Shown one piece after another: positions 57,545 through 64,000 of a stretch of DNA of 64,000 bases (the stretch's first letter is position 1; each line of letters begins with the position of its first letter). The notes under the pieces are model-generated. The model did no database searches, was not told where the DNA came from, and saw only the letters and a program-made list of their open reading frames with translations. This DNA comes from Cellvibrionaceae bacterium (GTDB lineage: Bacteria > Pseudomonadota > Gammaproteobacteria > Pseudomonadales > Cellvibrionaceae): NCBI GenBank assembly GCA_024707385.1, contig JANPZW010000009.1, forward strand, positions 62,001 through 126,000, read 5' to 3'. Made by a program: the position numbers and the translations under genes.

Positions 57545-59068
57545 TCAGTTTCCTTGCACCAGGGGTTTGAAGCGGCGCAATTCACTCAGGCGATAACCCG
57601 TGTAGTTGCCACACATCAGCACCAGCGCCATAAACACCAGCTGCAGGCCGATAAAGTTGAACATCAGGTGACGCACCACCGGGTTGATCATCACCAGATA
57701 GGCCAGCACCGCCACCATCAGCGAACCACCGCCCTGCACGAACACCTCTTTCGCGCCCTCCTCTTCCCACAGAATCGACATGCGTTCGATGGTCCAGGAC
57801 AGGATGATCATGGGGAAGAAGGTGACCTTCAAACCTTCGGCCAGACCGAGGCCGTAGGCGAGTATGGAAAATACCGCGATGATGATGATCACCGAAATAA
57901 TCACCGCCGATATCCGCGCCACCAATAGCAGGTTATGGCGCGACAAATAAGACCGGATGATGAGACCCACACCGACGATCAGGAAGAAGCCGACCAGACC
58001 GGTGATCAAGGTCGTCTGAATAAATGCCAGGGCAATCAGCACCGGCATAAAAGTTCCAGAGGTGCGGATGCCCACCAGGATCCGCATGATCACCACCACC
58101 AGCACGCCCACCGGAATCAGCAAGATGCCTTTGAACATGGTCTGCTCTTCCAGCGGCAGGCTGTGGATCGAGAAATCCATGGCGTTTTTCAGGTGCGCCA
58201 CTTTTTCCTGATAAATGCGCGCAGCGGGGACTTCCTGACTGATGATGGAGAAGCTGACGCGCGAATCGCGCCCGCCGACCAAGTCCAGCAGAGAGCCAGA
58301 ATTCTGCTCCCACAACAATTGATTGGTAACCTGCCCCTGCTGCCCCGACTGCGGATTGAAGAGCGCGTACTCGTCGCCGGAAAACACCTGCAGATAGCTC
58401 ACCAGCGACTGGCGTCGCCGGCCGTCTTCGAGGAACAGGGTCTGCACCACCCGCGCCGGGATTCCCGCCAGGTTCAGCATCTCCACCAAACGCCGCTCGC
58501 GGGACTTTTGCTGTACCAGCAGCTGCGCGACCTGGGATTCATTATTGAATTCGGCGATCAGTTCGCGGGTCATGGTGAATGGATCGGCCGATCGCGAACG
58601 GGCGCGCTGCAGCAGCTGGGTCACCGCCGTCTCCTCGGGACCCGAGTAGGTGACGGTTTCGATTTGCGGCGGAGTGCCGAGCATCTTATTGAAGCTGCTC
58701 TCGTCAAACAGCATGTCCACTTGGTAGTAGAGGGTTTGCCGGCCATTGGCCTCGCGCACAGACCACTCCGCGCGCCGCTTCACCCCCTCTTCAACAAAAG
58801 CCAAGCCGTAACCAGGACTGGCGGTGTGCTCCGATACCCGCTCAAAACCGGGCTGGTTGTCCGGTACCGCCAATGACAATCTGACCGGCTGACCCAGAGC
58901 CTCGAATTCGATTTTTGCTTCGATCGACCAGATTTGCCGCTTCGCATCCGGCAACCAGGGCACATCGAAGACGATGTGCCGATAAAACGTCAGGAAAAGA
59001 CCTGTCGCCAACAAGCCGAGTACCAGGATGTAAAGCGGAACCCGATTTGAAGATACGGTTTTACTCAT
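57545..59068 (-). CDS. Transglutaminase-like membrane protein with 7 TM helices (UUP1 family)
   Basis: This 507-residue protein has an N-terminal signal-anchor helix (YILVLGLLATGLFLTFYRH), a periplasmic region to about residue 310 and then about seven transmembrane helices to the C-terminus (GILLIPVGVLVVVIMRILV; FMPVLIALAFIQTTLITGLV; LVFMALVLMCGNYTGYRL). The periplasmic part with LLVQQKSRERRLVEMLNLAG and VVQTLFLEDGRRRQSLVSYL matches the transglutaminase-like domain reported as inactive in this family; I see no Cys in it for a catalytic triad. It is directly between the ATP-grasp and retropepsin-like genes, overlapping the latter by 4 bp. Confidence 0.8.
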   Translation of the reverse strand: MSKTVSSNRVPLYILVLGLLATGLFLTFYRHIVFDVPWLPDAKRQIWSIEAKIEFEALGQPVRLSLAVPDNQPGFERVSEHTASPGYGLAFVEEGVKRRAEWSVREANGRQTLYYQVDMLFDESSFNKMLGTPPQIETVTYSGPEETAVTQLLQRARSRSADPFTMTRELIAEFNNESQVAQLLVQQKSRERRLVEMLNLAGIPARVVQTLFLEDGRRRQSLVSYLQVFSGDEYALFNPQSGQQGQVTNQLLWEQNSGSLLDLVGGRDSRVSFSIISQEVPAARIYQEKVAHLKNAMDFSIHSLPLEEQTMFKGILLIPVGVLVVVIMRILVGIRTSGTFMPVLIALAFIQTTLITGLVGFFLIVGVGLIIRSYLSRHNLLLVARISAVIISVIIIIAVFSILAYGLGLAEGLKVTFFPMIILSWTIERMSILWEEEGAKEVFVQGGGSLMVAVLAYLVMINPVVRHLMFNFIGLQLVFMALVLMCGNYTGYRLSELRRFKPLVQGN

Positions 59069-59853
59069 AAAGGAGAGTTCTCAGAGTGAGACGGCTGGGT
59101 GTATTGGCGCTTCTCGTCAACAACCGCAATATCGCGCAGAAAAGATCGCCCCAAAACCACGGGAAAGTTGGCGGAGTCGCGATTGACCAGAGTGAATTCG
59201 GTGCTGTCGATCAACTCACCCAGCTTGATCTTGAGCCGCACCACCGGGCGGCTTTCCGCCTCTTCCAAGCCGGCTGGGCGAATGCGCACTTTGCGCAACA
59301 AAGGGGCCTCGTAAAAACTGCTCGGCTTCCCATCATCGGCGGAGCCCGCCAACGCAAACCGGACCCATTGCTCGCCGTCCCTCTCGAACAACTGAATCTC
59401 CTCGGCGTGAATGGATGACGAACGCGACTTGGCATCGATCCGCGCCTGTACGCTGCGCCCGAGCACATCGAACCAGACCCATTCGGTCCGCCCCAGAATC
59501 ACCTTGCCGGACTCATCAAATTGCGGCACAAGTGCGGCAGAGGCCACGCCGGCGGCTGTATCTTCCCTCGGCGCCGACGCACTGGCGGCAGAGGAATTTT
59601 TACGATTGTTGTGTTTGAGTAGTTCCAATTCCTGCCGCAAGTCGAACAGCGCTTCCGTCAATTGGCTGTTTCTGGACTGCAGTTGCACCAATTGCTGGCG
59701 TTGCACGCGCAATTCCTCGGCCTGGTAGGCGAGGCGGCGCCCGGCGTCTTGCTGAGCAAGCTCCAGGTCATCGTAATTTGGATGCGGCGTCGAGGCGCAG
59801 GAGGTCAACAATAGACCGGAGAAAATAGCGGTGAGGCAATGGGACAATTTCAT
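59065..59853 (-). CDS. Retropepsin-like (RimB/Zn-protease-family) lipoprotein lacking DTG
   Basis: This 262-residue lipoprotein has lipobox LTSC and a coiled-coil stretch (YQAEELRVQRQQLVQLQSRN, SQLTEALFDLRQELELLK). From about residue 110 it matches the family once called ATP-dependent zinc protease, now seen as retropepsin-like. KVILGRTEWVWFDVLGRSVQ leads to ARIDAKSRSSSIHA, where related proteins have IDTGAxxSSLHA. The catalytic DTG is thus DAK. VVLGRSFLRDIAVVDEK at the C-terminus is conserved. It is the first gene of the trio and overlaps the next by 4 bp. It may have a binding rather than proteolytic role. Confidence 0.8.
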   Translation of the reverse strand: MKLSHCLTAIFSGLLLTSCASTPHPNYDDLELAQQDAGRRLAYQAEELRVQRQQLVQLQSRNSQLTEALFDLRQELELLKHNNRKNSSAASASAPREDTAAGVASAALVPQFDESGKVILGRTEWVWFDVLGRSVQARIDAKSRSSSIHAEEIQLFERDGEQWVRFALAGSADDGKPSSFYEAPLLRKVRIRPAGLEEAESRPVVRLKIKLGELIDSTEFTLVNRDSANFPVVLGRSFLRDIAVVDEKRQYTQPSHSENSPL

Positions 59854-60022
59854 GATTATTTTTCTAGAGCTGAACGTCTAATACATGGGGCATGATGTCC
59901 ACCGCTTGGGATTCCCCGCGGTCTGTCACATGCGGTTTGAGGCGCAGCGCACGCCCGTGTAACATCCTGGACCTCCGTTCAACATCAGCGGGCCAACAAA
60001 AACATTGGCTGCCAAGAGATTT

Positions 60023-60673
60023 ATGCATACCCCAATTCACGCGGTTATTTTCGATCATGACGGCACACTCGTGGACTCAGAACCTGTGCATTTGTCCTGC
60101 TGGCGCGAAGTGCTCAAACCCCATCGCGCCACCCTTTCCCAGGAAGATTATCAGCGGAATCTTACCGGTATGCCGTCCAGCTACTCCGCCGCCTGGTTAG
60201 TCGATAAGTTTAACCTCGATACGGCGCCTGACGCACTACTGTCTGAAAAACAAAAACTCCTGCGCGAATTATTGACAAACGAGCCCTTCCCGCTCATGCC
60301 GGAGGTGGAGCCACTGCTGAAATATTTGCGCGGGCTGGGCCTACCCTTGGCGGTCGCAACCGGAGCGAGTCGCGACGAGGTCGCCTCAAGCCTGGATAAG
60401 CATGGCCTGAAAAACTATTTCGCCACCGTGATCAGCAAAGAAGATGTTGCCAATAACAAACCCGCACCCGATGTCTATCAACTTGCGGCCCAAAAACTCG
60501 GCATCGCCACCGACCGGTGCGTCGCCGTGGAGGACAGCGACAACGGCGAGCAGGCCGCGCGAGCCGCCGGGATGCGCTGCCTGCGCTACCAGCATCGCGG
60601 AGCGAGCGCGAGCGACGATCGCTTCACCTGTTACACCAGTCTGCAGCAATGGTTCGCCGCACAGCTTCGCTGA
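60023..60673 (+). CDS. HAD-superfamily phosphatase / beta-phosphoglucomutase-like
   Basis: This 216-residue HAD protein starts at ATG 60023 (AAGAG upstream; a frame-extending TTG at 60005 is less likely). Motif I is IFDHDGTLVDSEP, motif II ATGASRDEV, motif III Lys in NKPAPDVYQLAAQKLGI and motif IV VEDSDNGEQAARAAG. The helical cap (residues 15-80) and DSEPVHLSCWREV are like beta-phosphoglucomutase/CbbY sugar phosphatases. Substrate not known. A dyad CCACCGGG/CCCGGTGG lies right after the stop. Confidence 0.88.
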   Translation: MHTPIHAVIFDHDGTLVDSEPVHLSCWREVLKPHRATLSQEDYQRNLTGMPSSYSAAWLVDKFNLDTAPDALLSEKQKLLRELLTNEPFPLMPEVEPLLKYLRGLGLPLAVATGASRDEVASSLDKHGLKNYFATVISKEDVANNKPAPDVYQLAAQKLGIATDRCVAVEDSDNGEQAARAAGMRCLRYQHRGASASDDRFTCYTSLQQWFAAQLR

Positions 60674-60698
60674 CCACCGGGCCGGATAAACCCGGTGG
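60674..60698 (+). terminator. Hairpin after the HAD gene
   Basis: CCACCGGG and CCCGGTGG form a perfect 8-bp stem around a 9-base loop starting at the stop codon. There is no T-tract, so termination strength is uncertain. Confidence 0.45.
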
Positions 60699-60700
60699 CA

Positions 60701-60764
60701 AAAGCGGACTTCAGGCTATATTCAGGTTATGGCACTTAGACTTTCGCTGTGGGTAGTCCGCTTT
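60701..60764. repeat. 10-bp inverted repeat upstream of the PepSY/two-component operon
   Basis: AAAGCGGACT (60701-60710) and AGTCCGCTTT (60755-60764) are perfect complements 44 bp apart. The right copy is itself inside GGGTA...TACCC. They lie 124-187 bp before the PepSY-like gene. Confidence 0.45.
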
Positions 60765-60887
60765 ACCCGATTGATGACAAGACAGCGTTCCAGGCCCGAG
60801 TGGCATTGAACATGAAGACCGGGATGAGGTCGATGGGCGCATTGGCACTGTGTACTTTAATCAACGAGATCCCAGGTCGATTTTCAC

Positions 60888-61186
60888 ATGACAATGAGTA
60901 AGACAAAACGGCGGCTGACATCTCTGCTGATATCCATCGCTATGCTGCCGGCGTTTGCCTGGGCAACCCCAAGCCGCTCCGCGGCCCGATGCAATACGCG
61001 CAGGGCGAGAGTCGCACCGACAAATCCAGAGCTGCGGATATCGCGCGTTCCTCCCACGGCGGCAAGGTTCTCAGCGTGGACGAAGTGAACAGCGACGGAC
61101 GGATTGTCTTCAGGGTCAAGCTTTTGCTCGACGGAGGCCGCATCAAAATCGTCACAGTGGACGGTAACAGCGGCAGAATCATCTAA
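60888..61186 (+). CDS. PepSY-like small exported protein (frame broken)
   Basis: From ATG 60888 the first frame encodes a signal peptide (TSLLISIAMLPAFAWA), but it then leaves the frame of the mature protein. One additional base at about 60963-60966 joins it to NPKPLRGPMQYAQGESR and on to the stop at 61186, giving 99 residues. The mature part has a DIARSSHGGKVLSVDEV segment followed by RIVFRVKLLLDGGRIKIVTVDGNSGRII, which resembles a half-PepSY domain (ending VDGNSGRI). It is 23 bp before the response regulator. Such proteins adjacent to PhoPQ-like pairs are often envelope sensors or inhibitors; function here is inferred. Confidence 0.65.
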
Positions 61187-61209
61187 CAAACATCCCAGAG
61201 GAGTCGTTT

Positions 61210-61911
61210 ATGCGTTTGCTGGTGGTGGAAGACGAAGATGCGATTCGCAGACAACTGGTGGAATTTCTCGGGCAACAAGGTTTTGCGGTCGATCAGGCCG
61301 CAGACGGCAGAGAAGGCCTCTATTACGCGCAGGAATACAATTACGATCTGGCGATCGTCGACATAGGCCTGCCGATTCTCAACGGTATAGAACTCATCAA
61401 GAAGGCTCGCGGGGCTGGCAAGCAGTATCCGATTTTGATTCTCACCGCGCGCGGCAACTGGCAGGACAAGGTTGAGGGGCTGGAAGCCGGCGCCGATGAC
61501 TATCTGGTCAAACCTTTCCACAACGAAGAACTCCGCGCCCGGGTAAACGCCCTGATTAGGCGCGCCTCTGGACATGCCTCACCCCGCCTCGAATTTGGCC
61601 CCATCGTCATAGATACAGCGGCGAAAATCGTCAGTCGCAACGGCGAACTGGTGGAGCTGACCAGCTATGAATACAACACGCTGGAGTATCTGGCCGTGCA
61701 CGCAGGTGAAGCCATTTCTAAAACCGTGTTAACCGAACACTTGTATCAGCAAGATTTTGAACGCGACAGCAACGTTATCGAAGTATTCATCGGTCGTCTG
61801 CGCAAAAAGCTCGACCCGGACGGCAGCCTGCAGTTGATCACCACCATGAGAGGCCGAGGCTATAGGTTCAATCCCGATTTCCAGGCCATGGCCAAGGCAC
61901 AAGGAAATTGA
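61210..61911 (+). CDS. OmpR/PhoP-family response regulator
   Basis: This 233-residue regulator has a receiver domain with the acidic pocket EDED (residues 7-10), phospho-acceptor Asp51 in IVDIGLP, ILTARGNW (Thr) and KPFHNEEL (Lys). A winged-helix DNA-binding domain follows: LVELTSYEYNTLEYLAVHAG and NVIEVFIGRLRKKLDPDG with TMRGRGYRFN. It resembles PhoP/QseB/CreB-type regulators. The histidine kinase begins directly at its stop, so they form one operon with the PepSY-like gene. Confidence 0.93.
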   Translation: MRLLVVEDEDAIRRQLVEFLGQQGFAVDQAADGREGLYYAQEYNYDLAIVDIGLPILNGIELIKKARGAGKQYPILILTARGNWQDKVEGLEAGADDYLVKPFHNEELRARVNALIRRASGHASPRLEFGPIVIDTAAKIVSRNGELVELTSYEYNTLEYLAVHAGEAISKTVLTEHLYQQDFERDSNVIEVFIGRLRKKLDPDGSLQLITTMRGRGYRFNPDFQAMAKAQGN

Positions 61912-61914
61912 TTT

Positions 61915-63273
61915 CTGTTTCGCACCACATCGCTCACTACTCGCCTCTTCCTTGCCTCCGCCGTGCTGTTGCCCCTGTTGCTGGGCTTCAGCGCAACCAT
62001 GCTCAATCACGCCTATCAACGCAGTCTCCGTGCCGCTGAACGCGACGCTCTGCATGGCCAGATCTACATTCTGCTCGGCGCCGCGGAGCCCAGCAGCAGA
62101 GGGCTTCAGCTGCCGCCCGTTTTGAGCGAACCCCGCTACAGCTCAGTCAATTCAGGCCTGCTGGGCTGGGTCGTTAACACTGACGGGGCCCTGCAATGGC
62201 GCTCCCGCTCCAGCGAACTCATCGACCCCGCCAACATGCCGACGGTCACCACCGCTTTTGGTCCAGGCCGAATACAGTTTTTCAGCACCTGGCTCGACGG
62301 GCGCGAATACTACGCAATCAGCTACGACACTGTGTGGGACGTGAACAACAAGGAGCGCGGTTACCGCTTCATCGCCATGCAGAGCCGGGAGCCTATGACC
62401 AATGAGCTTGAGGCCTATCAGAAACGTCTGTGGAAATGGCTCGGCGGCCTCGCCCTCCTGCTGGTAGTCGTGCAAACCTTGATCGCCAAATGGGGACTTT
62501 CGCCCCTGCGCAAATTGGCTGCGGATCTGGAAAAGGTGGAGGAAGGACTGGAGCAATTGCCCGGCGCCTATCCGGCGGAAATCCAGCCGGTGACCGACAA
62601 CCTCAATCGCGTGCTGCGCAGTGAACGCGCTCAGCGCGAACGCTACCGCAACACCCTCTCCGATTTGGCCCACAGCCTGAAAACGCCCCTCGCCGTCATT
62701 CGCGGACAGCTGGAAAACAAACAGCACATGCCCGCGGAAAACCTAGCGCAGCTGATCGATGAACAGGTGTCCCGCATGTCGGCCATCGTTGACCATCAAC
62801 TGCGCCGCGCCAGCGCGCAAGTGGTCCAGGCCAGTCAAAGCAGCGCCACTCCGGTAAAGCCTGTAGTTGAAAGGCTCGTGCGGGCGATGCAGAAGGTTTA
62901 TCAGACCAAAGCCATGCGTTTTCACCAGGAAGTTGCGGACCATCTCCACTTCCAGGGCGACGAGGCAGACCTTATGGAGCTGCTGGGTAACCTGATTGAC
63001 AATGCTTGCAAATACGGGCGACACTCCGTCGCCATTTCTGCGCAGCAACAGGGACGCGACCTGGCCCTGATCATCGAAGATGACGGTCCGGGTGTCGCCG
63101 CGGATGTGCAACATACAATATTGACCCGCGGCGCCCGCGCAGATACCGCCACCCCTGGACAGGGCCTCGGCTTGGCTGTGGCTGTAGATATCCTCAGCAG
63201 CTACGGCGGAAGCATTGATATCTTCCGCTCCAAGCTCGGCGGCGCTGGCTTCGCCATACGGATTCCGAACTGA
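61915..63273 (+). CDS. PhoQ-like sensor histidine kinase
   Basis: The kinase has a first membrane helix (TTRLFLASAVLLPLLLGF), a periplasmic sensor domain to about residue 175, then LGGLALLLVVVQTLIAKWGL as the second helix. HAMP is followed by the H-box SDLAHSLKTPLAVIRG, N-box NLIDNACKYG, and G-boxes EDDGPGV and GQGLGLAVA. The frame after the regulator's stop has no ATG or GTG until GTG 61963, which would cut the first helix in half. CTG 61915, 9-10 bases after AAGGA, gives a complete helix with Arg residues before it, so I use it; a start-codon error is possible. About 452 residues from CTG, 436 from GTG. Confidence 0.85.
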   Translation: MFRTTSLTTRLFLASAVLLPLLLGFSATMLNHAYQRSLRAAERDALHGQIYILLGAAEPSSRGLQLPPVLSEPRYSSVNSGLLGWVVNTDGALQWRSRSSELIDPANMPTVTTAFGPGRIQFFSTWLDGREYYAISYDTVWDVNNKERGYRFIAMQSREPMTNELEAYQKRLWKWLGGLALLLVVVQTLIAKWGLSPLRKLAADLEKVEEGLEQLPGAYPAEIQPVTDNLNRVLRSERAQRERYRNTLSDLAHSLKTPLAVIRGQLENKQHMPAENLAQLIDEQVSRMSAIVDHQLRRASAQVVQASQSSATPVKPVVERLVRAMQKVYQTKAMRFHQEVADHLHFQGDEADLMELLGNLIDNACKYGRHSVAISAQQQGRDLALIIEDDGPGVAADVQHTILTRGARADTATPGQGLGLAVAVDILSSYGGSIDIFRSKLGGAGFAIRIPN

Positions 63274-63276
63274 CCA

Positions 63277-63693
63277 ATGATCCGCCTTATCGACGACCTC
63301 CTGAAAAGCCGCCTCTTCCTTTATATACGCCTCGGGCAATTTATCCTCGCCCTCGCCATATTTGCCTTTTTCGCCTTGATGCCGGGCAAGTACGTGCCCA
63401 ATGTCAGCTCGGATAAGACCATGCACCTCCTCGGCAACATGCTCCTCATGCTATCCGCCTGCATCGCCCTAATGGGCCGCATGAAACTTGGGGTGTTGCT
63501 GCTGATGCTGATCCCCTACTCCCTCCTGCTCGAAGCCGGCCAATGGTTCGCGCCTGGGCGGCAAGTCGACCTCAAAGACGTGCTGGCAAATATGCTGGGA
63601 CTGGGTACCGGATATGTGCTGTCACACCTGATCGAATTCGGCTGGAGCAGACTCAATCGCCCCGATTGGGAACTGGAAGAAACAGAAAGATAA
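63277..63693 (+). CDS. VanZ-like membrane protein
   Basis: This 138-residue protein has about four membrane segments: FLYIRLGQFILALAIFAFF, MHLLGNMLLMLSACIALMG, LGVLLLMLIPYSLLLEAGQ and MLGLGTGYVLSHLI. SDKTMHLLGNMLL and LLEAGQWFAPGRQVDLKDVLANMLG match the VanZ-like family (HFxxY/GR-D-DVxxN pattern). It begins 3 bp after the kinase stop and is probably the last gene of that operon. Function not known. Confidence 0.78.
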   Translation: MIRLIDDLLKSRLFLYIRLGQFILALAIFAFFALMPGKYVPNVSSDKTMHLLGNMLLMLSACIALMGRMKLGVLLLMLIPYSLLLEAGQWFAPGRQVDLKDVLANMLGLGTGYVLSHLIEFGWSRLNRPDWELEETER

Positions 63694-63704
63694 GAAGAAG
63701 AGGA

Positions 63705-63781
63705 TGGTGGCTAGGGGGAGACTTGAACTCCCGACCCCGGCATTATGAGTGCCGTGCTCTAACCAGCTGAGCTACCTAGCC
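63705..63781 (-). tRNA. tRNA-Met (CAT), elongator
   Basis: The 77-base cloverleaf is read on the minus strand. The acceptor GGCTAGG pairs with CCTAGCC and ACCA is encoded. D-arm GCTCAGCTGGTTAGAGC, anticodon loop CTCATAA (anticodon CAT) and T-arm GGGAGTTCAAGTCTCCC are present. It resembles E. coli metT/U in D-loop and arm length. A CAT anticodon could also belong to a lysidine-modified isoleucine tRNA; the T-arm and acceptor favour methionine. Confidence 0.9.
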
Positions 63782-63813
63782 ATTCGTTGGGGACCCCATG
63801 CGAAGGGCCGCCA

Positions 63814-63841
63814 TTTTTACCAGTCACCCAGGCATTGTCAA
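63814..63841 (-). promoter_or_regulatory. Promoter of tRNA-Met
   Basis: On the minus strand TTGACA (63836-63841), 16-bp spacer, TAAAAA (63814-63819), 33 bp before the mature tRNA 5' end. The remaining 160 bp of the window hold nothing I recognise. Confidence 0.65.
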
Positions 63842-64000
63842 GGGGTTTTTGGCGAACCATATCGGCGCTCTTTCGACCAAACCAACCACTGGAACTTGTG
63901 TTATTTGGCCCACCGGCATCGTCGAGACATCATCGGATGCAGGCGCGCAAATCTCGCTGCGCGATACGAACAGCCCACCGACCACAACTTCCTACCACCT

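Overview
The window reads as one continuous piece of a gammaproteobacterial chromosome, moderately GC-rich. Gene content and order (SlyX-YcgL-RNase D, RecR-YbaB-DnaX-4.5S RNA, SdhE/YgfX facing YgfZ, NadD-RsfS-RlmH-PBP2-RodA-MltB-RlpA, L21-L27-Obg-ProB) fit Pseudomonas/Cellvibrio-like lineages. Cellobiose phosphorylase next to a complete-looking PHB module makes a Cellvibrionales-type polysaccharide degrader a reasonable inference, not a proof. I see no prophage, insertion sequence or CRISPR array.

Layout. 1-5.1 kb: minus-strand operon of a GMC flavoprotein dehydrogenase (cut by the left edge), its small subunit and two exported proteins with one CXXCH haem motif each. 5.4-9.4 kb: lipoprotein, phosphodiesterase-type hydrolase, aldehyde dehydrogenase, methyltransferase-like membrane protein. 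9.5-15.4 kb: tRNA-modifying DTW protein, UppP, CorA-type transporter, lipoprotein, von Willebrand A protein. 15.4-20.3 kb: RNA/DNA housekeeping (slyX, ycgL, rnd, recR, ybaB, dnaX, 4.5S RNA). 20.3-23 kb: copper resistance copAB. 23.1-26.8 kb: serA, serC and ybbN, with a candidate small RNA between the two serine genes. 27-32.6 kb: polyhydroxybutyrate region (phaB, two phasins, phaR, phaC, 3-hydroxybutyrate dehydrogenase). 32.7-36.5 kb: DUF4380-like protein and cellobiose phosphorylase, divergent. 36.6-48.2 kb: ygfX/sdhE/ygfZ, HDOD protein, rpsT, nhaD, hisC, proB, obgE, rpmA, rplU, PhoX. 48.3-56.5 kb: cell-wall elongation and NAD/proline genes. 56.6-59.9 kb: ATP-grasp / 7TM-transglutaminase-like / retropepsin-like trio. 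60-63.8 kb: HAD phosphatase, PepSY-like protein, two-component system, VanZ-like protein, tRNA-Met.

A striking technical feature is the number of single-base frame breaks in otherwise well-conserved genes (slyX, dnaX, nadD, proA, phaC, bdhA, gabD and others). In almost every case adding or removing one base, often in a short homopolymer, restores a protein of the family's normal length. This points to sequencing or assembly indels rather than gene decay, so these genes are annotated at full length with the break noted.

The most unusual biology I can see is (i) a 43-codon reading frame made of five 21-bp tandem repeats, filling the gap between PBP2 and RodA and overlapping both by ATGA junctions; (ii) a strongly structured, terminator-ended element between serC and serA on the opposite strand; (iii) the flavodehydrogenase operon with two large single-haem-motif partners; (iv) a retropepsin-like protein that has lost its catalytic DTG motif, in a cluster with a transglutaminase family described as inactive.
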